From positions 1 to 10,298 of the forward strand of contig JAEWVV010000226.1 in NCBI GenBank assembly GCA_023458995.1: DNA of 10,298 bases, in the 5' to 3' direction. Within the stretch, counting starts at the first letter, position 1. Every line of letters starts with the position of its first letter. Below the pieces are notes generated by a model that was given only the letters and a program-made list of their open reading frames with translations, ran no database searches and had not been told where the DNA came from. Origin of the DNA: Bacillota bacterium. Lineage in GTDB: Bacteria; Bacillota_I; Bacilli_A; Acholeplasmatales; Acholeplasmataceae. The position numbers and the translations under genes are program-made. Positions 7,122 through 10,298 of the stretch are shown piece by piece.

Positions 7122-7137
7122 ATTTACTCGCGTAAAT
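7122..7137. promoter_or_regulatory. CG-centred 16-bp inverted repeat, possible operator
   Basis: ATTTACTCGCGTAAAT has perfect six-base arms (7122-7127 and 7132-7137) around TCGC, with the dyad axis on a CG step. Even-length palindromes with a central CG are typical of LacI-family operators. It lies 24 bases upstream of the lipoprotein start, in its leader or promoter. Whether the LacI-type protein at 9050-10027 binds it is only an inference. Confidence 0.4.
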
Positions 7138-7265
7138 CATCTACATAAGACTAATTTTTCATAGGACATATCAATAAGAAATGCATCGTGTGCACTGAAT
7201 AAATCATTGATCTATTTTTTATATGTTTGAGGCATGAAGTTAGATAAAATATCATTTCTCATTCT

Positions 7266-7293
7266 AAAAAGACGCAAAAATTACTTGCGTCTT
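7266..7293 (-). terminator. Rho-independent terminator of the lacI-GH2 operon
   Basis: On the minus strand AAGACGCAA (7285-7293) pairs perfectly with TTGCGTCTT (7269-7277) over a seven-base loop and continues into a run of T. It starts eight bases after the GH2 stop codon. Confidence 0.9.
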
Positions 7294-7300
7294 AAAAGAG

Positions 7301-9040
7301 TTATTCTTCATTACATACAATTTTTTTGATAACTTCGAGTGGAATCTTTAATTTTCTTTCATATGAAAGAAAACCATTAATCTCTTGTTGAACATCTGTA
7401 AGTTGTGTGTAACAGAAACCAGCAAAATGTGGTGATGTATAAACTTCTTTAAAGATTCTCTTTAATTCTTTAATGTAATCTTCACTGTTATCAACACCGG
7501 TATATCCCCAGCCTACTTGAGTTTGCGGTGCATAAGATACACCACCAAACTCAGATAAGATAATAGGTTCACCATGATACTTATAACCACCTACATAAAT
7601 GTGTCTGTCATGAACAGTATGGATGGGTGATAAAAGTGTATCTAAATCATGAAGTGACTTGTGATATTCTTGTTGACGTTCTAAATCATCGATATTTCCG
7701 TGACGATAGGTATGAACTGTACATACTTCAGTCACAGTTTGTTCCCATCCATCATTTGAAATAACGATTCTTGAAGGATCTAAGCTCTTTGTTAAATAGT
7801 AAAATCCAGTGACATAGTCTTGTTGTTCTTTACTATTTTTAATATTTCTAACGCCCCAAGATTCATTAAATGGAACATACATAAACAGTGATGGATGATT
7901 GAAATCACGTTTTACTGCATCAATCCATTCTTCAACAAATGCATTGTTAGCTTTGTAAGCGTACTGACTTGGCATTTCTAAAGAAACTAAGAAACCTTCT
8001 TTATCTGCGTAGTACATCCATCTTTCCGCTTCAATTTTTTCATGTTTTCTACAACCATTAAAACCCATTTGTTTTGAATAACGAATATCATTTAGTAAAT
8101 CATCTTCAGTTGGATAGCTTAATAGTCCATCTGGATAATATCCTTGGTCTAAAATTAATCTTAAATAGTATGGTTTGTTATTTAATAAAATCTTGTTACC
8201 TTCAATACTAATCTTTCTCATACCAAAATAAGATTCAACTGAATCAATCACTTCACCATTCTTTTCAAATGATACTTTTACATCATATAAATGTGGTGTC
8301 TCTGGACTCCAAAGATGCATATCACTATCTTCAATATCCAAGGTGAAACACACTTTATTTGTAAATGAATCTTTTGCTGCTAAAATAGATTTTCCATCAT
8401 AAAAAACTTCAATTTCACATGATTTTTTTGATGCATCTTTTGCATAAACATCAAAACGTACCTGTTTTTTATCAAGATCAGGAAATACTTTTAAATCTTT
8501 CAATCCAGATGCGTGTACTTCTTCAATCCATACAGTTTGCCAAATTCCTGTTGTACGATCATAGAAACATTCAAAAGGATCTTTTCTCCATGATTGTTTA
8601 CCGCGTGAAATATAAGCATCAAGACTTGGGTCAAAAACATAAACTGCAACTTCTTGATGTCCATCTTTGTTCAAATAATCTGTGATATCAAAACTAAATG
8701 ATGTAGAACCCCCTGTATGTTTTCCTACAGGTTTACTATTTACATATACAGTTGTTTCATAGTCAACTGCTGCAAAATGTAAAATCGTTCTTAAATTCCC
8801 ATGATTGGTATAATTAAATGATTTATGATACCAAACATGGTCATGAATACTTATATCATGAATTCCTGAAAGTTTAGATTGATATGGAAATGGAACTAAA
8901 ATCTCTTTTGAGTACTGATGTCCTTCATTCCATTTTTCGTTAAGTCCTTTGACTTCATCATCAAATTCAAAATCCCACAATCCGTTTAGATTAATCCAAT
9001 GATTCCTTTTTAGTTGTGGTCTTGGATACTGTCTGTGCAT
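7301..9040 (-). CDS. Glycoside hydrolase family 2 protein (beta-galactosidase/beta-glucuronidase clan)
   Basis: The 579-residue protein has the GH2 layout: an N-terminal sugar-binding jelly-roll (about 1-175, with LNGLWDFEF and the FAAVDYETTVYVNSKPVGKH strand region), an Ig-like sandwich (about 178-275) and a TIM barrel (about 278-579). The catalytic acid/base lies in PFNESWG (Glu393) and the nucleophile in ILSEFGG (Glu497); GFCYTQLTDVQQEINGF (541-557) is also typical. There is no signal peptide, so it acts in the cytoplasm on imported oligosaccharides or glycosides. It lacks the extra C-terminal domains of LacZ and resembles the short GH2 group of uncertain substrate. AGGA lies in the nine-base gap after the lacI-type stop, so the two genes form an operon that ends at the hairpin at 7266-7293. 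A galactosidase role would fit galTK nearby but is not proven. Confidence 0.93.
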   Translation of the reverse strand: MHRQYPRPQLKRNHWINLNGLWDFEFDDEVKGLNEKWNEGHQYSKEILVPFPYQSKLSGIHDISIHDHVWYHKSFNYTNHGNLRTILHFAAVDYETTVYVNSKPVGKHTGGSTSFSFDITDYLNKDGHQEVAVYVFDPSLDAYISRGKQSWRKDPFECFYDRTTGIWQTVWIEEVHASGLKDLKVFPDLDKKQVRFDVYAKDASKKSCEIEVFYDGKSILAAKDSFTNKVCFTLDIEDSDMHLWSPETPHLYDVKVSFEKNGEVIDSVESYFGMRKISIEGNKILLNNKPYYLRLILDQGYYPDGLLSYPTEDDLLNDIRYSKQMGFNGCRKHEKIEAERWMYYADKEGFLVSLEMPSQYAYKANNAFVEEWIDAVKRDFNHPSLFMYVPFNESWGVRNIKNSKEQQDYVTGFYYLTKSLDPSRIVISNDGWEQTVTEVCTVHTYRHGNIDDLERQQEYHKSLHDLDTLLSPIHTVHDRHIYVGGYKYHGEPIILSEFGGVSYAPQTQVGWGYTGVDNSEDYIKELKRIFKEVYTSPHFAGFCYTQLTDVQQEINGFLSYERKLKIPLEVIKKIVCNEE

Positions 9041-9049
9041 ATTTGTCCT

Positions 9050-10027
9050 CTATTCATGTATGATTAAAAATGTTTCGTTAGATTGAACGAATAGTGGTAA
9101 ATTGAAGTTATCAATTCTCTTCATAAATTGTTCAATACAAATAGATATCATTTTCTCAATATTTGTTCCAATCGTTGCAATCGGAATAGGTAACTGCAGA
9201 CTTCCTGCAATGTTATCATATCCAGTGACTTCGATGGGTTTGTGATGTGGATAATGTTCTTTTAAATATAATATTGCAGAGTAAGCGATGTTATCGTTAA
9301 AACAGAAAATAGCATCTACACCTTGATTCACTAAGGATTCAAGATTTTCATATACAGATTTTTCATCCCATGATGAATAGGTTGTTCTTACTTCTATTCC
9401 TCTTTCATCATAGTATTTTTGAAATCCTTCAGCACGTTTGACATTACATAAGATATCTTTAGGACCACCTAAATAGCCTACATGTTTATAACCTTTTTGA
9501 TAGAGATATTCACCCATCAAGCCGCCACCTTGAACATCGTTTGTGAAAATGGAATCGATGTTTAAATCGTCAGCTTCACGACCTAAAATGAAAATAGGTA
9601 AGTGAATCTTATTGGCGTACTCAGCAACTTCAAAACTTGGTCTTAAGAAACTGATCACACCATCAACACGACGTGAAATCATTTTTTTAAGAACGTCCAT
9701 GGGTAAAATCGCTTCTGTTGAGGTTACCGTAAAGATCATCATCTCATAACCAATTTCCATTAAATGTTTTTGGATTTGATTTGCCATAATCATGAAGTAT
9801 GGGTTTAGTAGGTTATCGAATAGAACTGCAATTGTTTTTGTCGAAGCTGTGCGCATCGAAGATGCGACACTATCAGGAATATATCCTAATTCTTCAGCAA
9901 CCCTTCTTACATTTTCTTTCGTTTTTTCTGAAATATCTGCTTTGTCATGTAATGCTCTCGATACGGTATTTGCTGTTAGATTTAGTTTTTCTGCAATATC
10001 TTTTAAAAGAACTCTATTTTTCATCAT
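9050..10027 (-). CDS. LacI/GalR family transcriptional regulator
   Basis: The 325-residue protein has a LacI helix-turn-helix at its N-terminus (VLLKDIAEKLNLTANTVSRA, residues 6-25), a hinge-helix region IPDSVASSMRT (50-60) and a periplasmic-binding-protein-like effector domain (about 65-325) with KTIAVLFDNLLNPYF, CFNDNIAYSA (242-251) and the family motif VTGYDNI (267-273). It would bind a sugar or sugar phosphate and repress, most likely, its own operon with the GH2 gene nine bases downstream. At residue 58 the hinge has methionine where the DNA-intercalating leucine is usual. The ATG at 10027 is preceded by AGGACGG at suitable spacing; the ATG directly after it (10024) is an equally possible start. 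The effector is unknown. Confidence 0.93.
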   Translation of the reverse strand: MMKNRVLLKDIAEKLNLTANTVSRALHDKADISEKTKENVRRVAEELGYIPDSVASSMRTASTKTIAVLFDNLLNPYFMIMANQIQKHLMEIGYEMMIFTVTSTEAILPMDVLKKMISRRVDGVISFLRPSFEVAEYANKIHLPIFILGREADDLNIDSIFTNDVQGGGLMGEYLYQKGYKHVGYLGGPKDILCNVKRAEGFQKYYDERGIEVRTTYSSWDEKSVYENLESLVNQGVDAIFCFNDNIAYSAILYLKEHYPHHKPIEVTGYDNIAGSLQLPIPIATIGTNIEKMISICIEQFMKRIDNFNLPLFVQSNETFLIIHE

Positions 10028-10071
10028 AGTTCCGTCCTAACATCATTTTTATACTGTTTTACGTTTTGTAC

Positions 10072-10099
10072 ATGGGGAACATTTTATATTGTTCCCCAT
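10072..10099. promoter_or_regulatory. Perfect 10-bp inverted repeat upstream of the lacI-GH2 operon
   Basis: ATGGGGAACA (10072-10081) and TGTTCCCCAT (10090-10099) are perfect complements around the eight-base AT spacer TTTTATAT. No T-run follows on either strand, so it is not a classic rho-independent terminator, although it does follow the stop of the minus-strand surface protein gene by 32 bases. Its spacer contains TATAAA on the minus strand. It may be an operator or a transcript-end hairpin; the sequence alone does not decide. Confidence 0.6.
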
Positions 10100-10131
10100 A
10101 TACATTCATTATAATTATAACTTAGAAATAC

Positions 10132-10298
10132 TTAAAATTTTCTCTTTAATACAATAACTGATAATCCTAATAACGTTGAAAGTGAAAACATAGCAATTAC
10201 AACTGTTCCAAAGTTAACATTTAAACAATTAAATAATCCTCCGGTTTTTGGTGCTTCAACAGTTATAACTGTAATAACAATTGAATCTGAGATCGTAC
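10132..10298 (-). CDS. C-terminal end of a membrane-anchored surface protein (5' part outside window)
   Basis: The minus-strand frame is open from the right edge to the TAA at 10132-10134 and gives 54 residues. It begins with a beta-strand-like segment TISDSIVITVITVEA, as at the end of an Ig- or cadherin-like domain, then APKTGG, a short linker with a single cysteine (NCLN, Cys24), one hydrophobic helix (about residues 29-50) and the positive tail KRKF. This order is a C-terminal membrane anchor: the body of the protein lies outside and the tail inside the cell. APKTG resembles a degenerate sortase LPXTG motif but is further from the helix than usual. The bulk of the protein and its function are not visible. 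It lies upstream of the lacI-GH2 operon on the same strand. Confidence 0.65.
   Translation of the reverse strand, partial: TISDSIVITVITVEAPKTGGLFNCLNVNFGTVVIAMFSLSTLLGLSVIVLKRKF

Noticed and set aside
7099..7140. Upstream ATG at 7140 as the lipoprotein start
   Set aside because: The added 14 residues would precede the signal peptide, and the strong ribosome binding site at 7107-7115 fits only the ATG at 7098.
8419..8685. Plus-strand open frame antisense to the GH2 gene
   Set aside because: It lies wholly inside the well-supported GH2 gene, has no ribosome binding site and no recognisable protein pattern.
9288..9307. TGTTATCGTTAAAACAG inside the lacI-type gene, close to TGTTATCGTACAAAACAG upstream of galT
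   Set aside because: It encodes the conserved FNDNIA segment of the protein, which explains the sequence without an operator.
9792..10040. Two overlapping plus-strand open frames antisense to the start of the lacI-type gene
   Set aside because: Both mirror the conserved helix-turn-helix coding sequence and lack start signals of their own.
10056..10071. Possible catabolite-responsive (cre) site around the ACGT before the lacI-type gene
   Set aside because: Aligned on the central CG it misses several invariant cre positions on both arms.

Overview
The window is low-G+C bacterial DNA (by eye about one third G+C, not counted), densely coded. It uses the standard code: TGG encodes tryptophan, and TGA ends galT, galK and the P-loop gene. 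Class II GalT, a lipoprotein with an Ig-like domain, AT-rich hairpin terminators and AGGAGG-type ribosome binding sites suggest a low-G+C Bacillota or Mycoplasmatota genome. An Acholeplasma-like or Erysipelotrichia-like lineage is my best guess, but it is an inference from style and not from a marker gene.

Layout from left to right. The 3' end of an unrecognised plus-strand gene (1-225) converges through a bidirectional terminator on a minus-strand operon of three genes coupled by ATGA overlaps: a GNAT acetyltransferase, a P-loop kinase-like NTPase and a DUF5131 (phage Gp37/Gp68-like) protein. A 409-bp divergent region (1929-2337) separates this operon from the plus-strand galT-galK operon. 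It carries a near-perfect 13-bp direct repeat and a TATAAT box in front of galT. galK converges on a minus-strand MerR/TipAS-type regulator whose own promoter has the textbook MerR layout of a 19-bp spacer filled by a dyad. Next, all on the minus strand, come a lipoprotein with an Ig-like domain and an SGNH/GDSL hydrolase domain, then a lacI-type regulator plus GH2 glycosidase operon, and finally the C-terminus of a membrane-anchored surface protein running off the right edge.

How the genes may work together. galK and galT supply two steps of the Leloir pathway (galactose to galactose 1-phosphate to UDP-galactose exchange); galE and a transporter are not in the window. The GH2 enzyme has no signal peptide and would act in the cytoplasm on imported oligosaccharides, under the LacI-type protein encoded just upstream in the same transcript. 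If it is a beta-galactosidase its product could feed galTK, but the substrate cannot be read from the sequence. The SGNH lipoprotein and the surface protein would lie outside the membrane. The GNAT/P-loop/DUF5131 operon has no obvious link to sugar use and is the least understood unit. I saw no tRNA, rRNA, CRISPR array, insertion sequence or phage structural gene.
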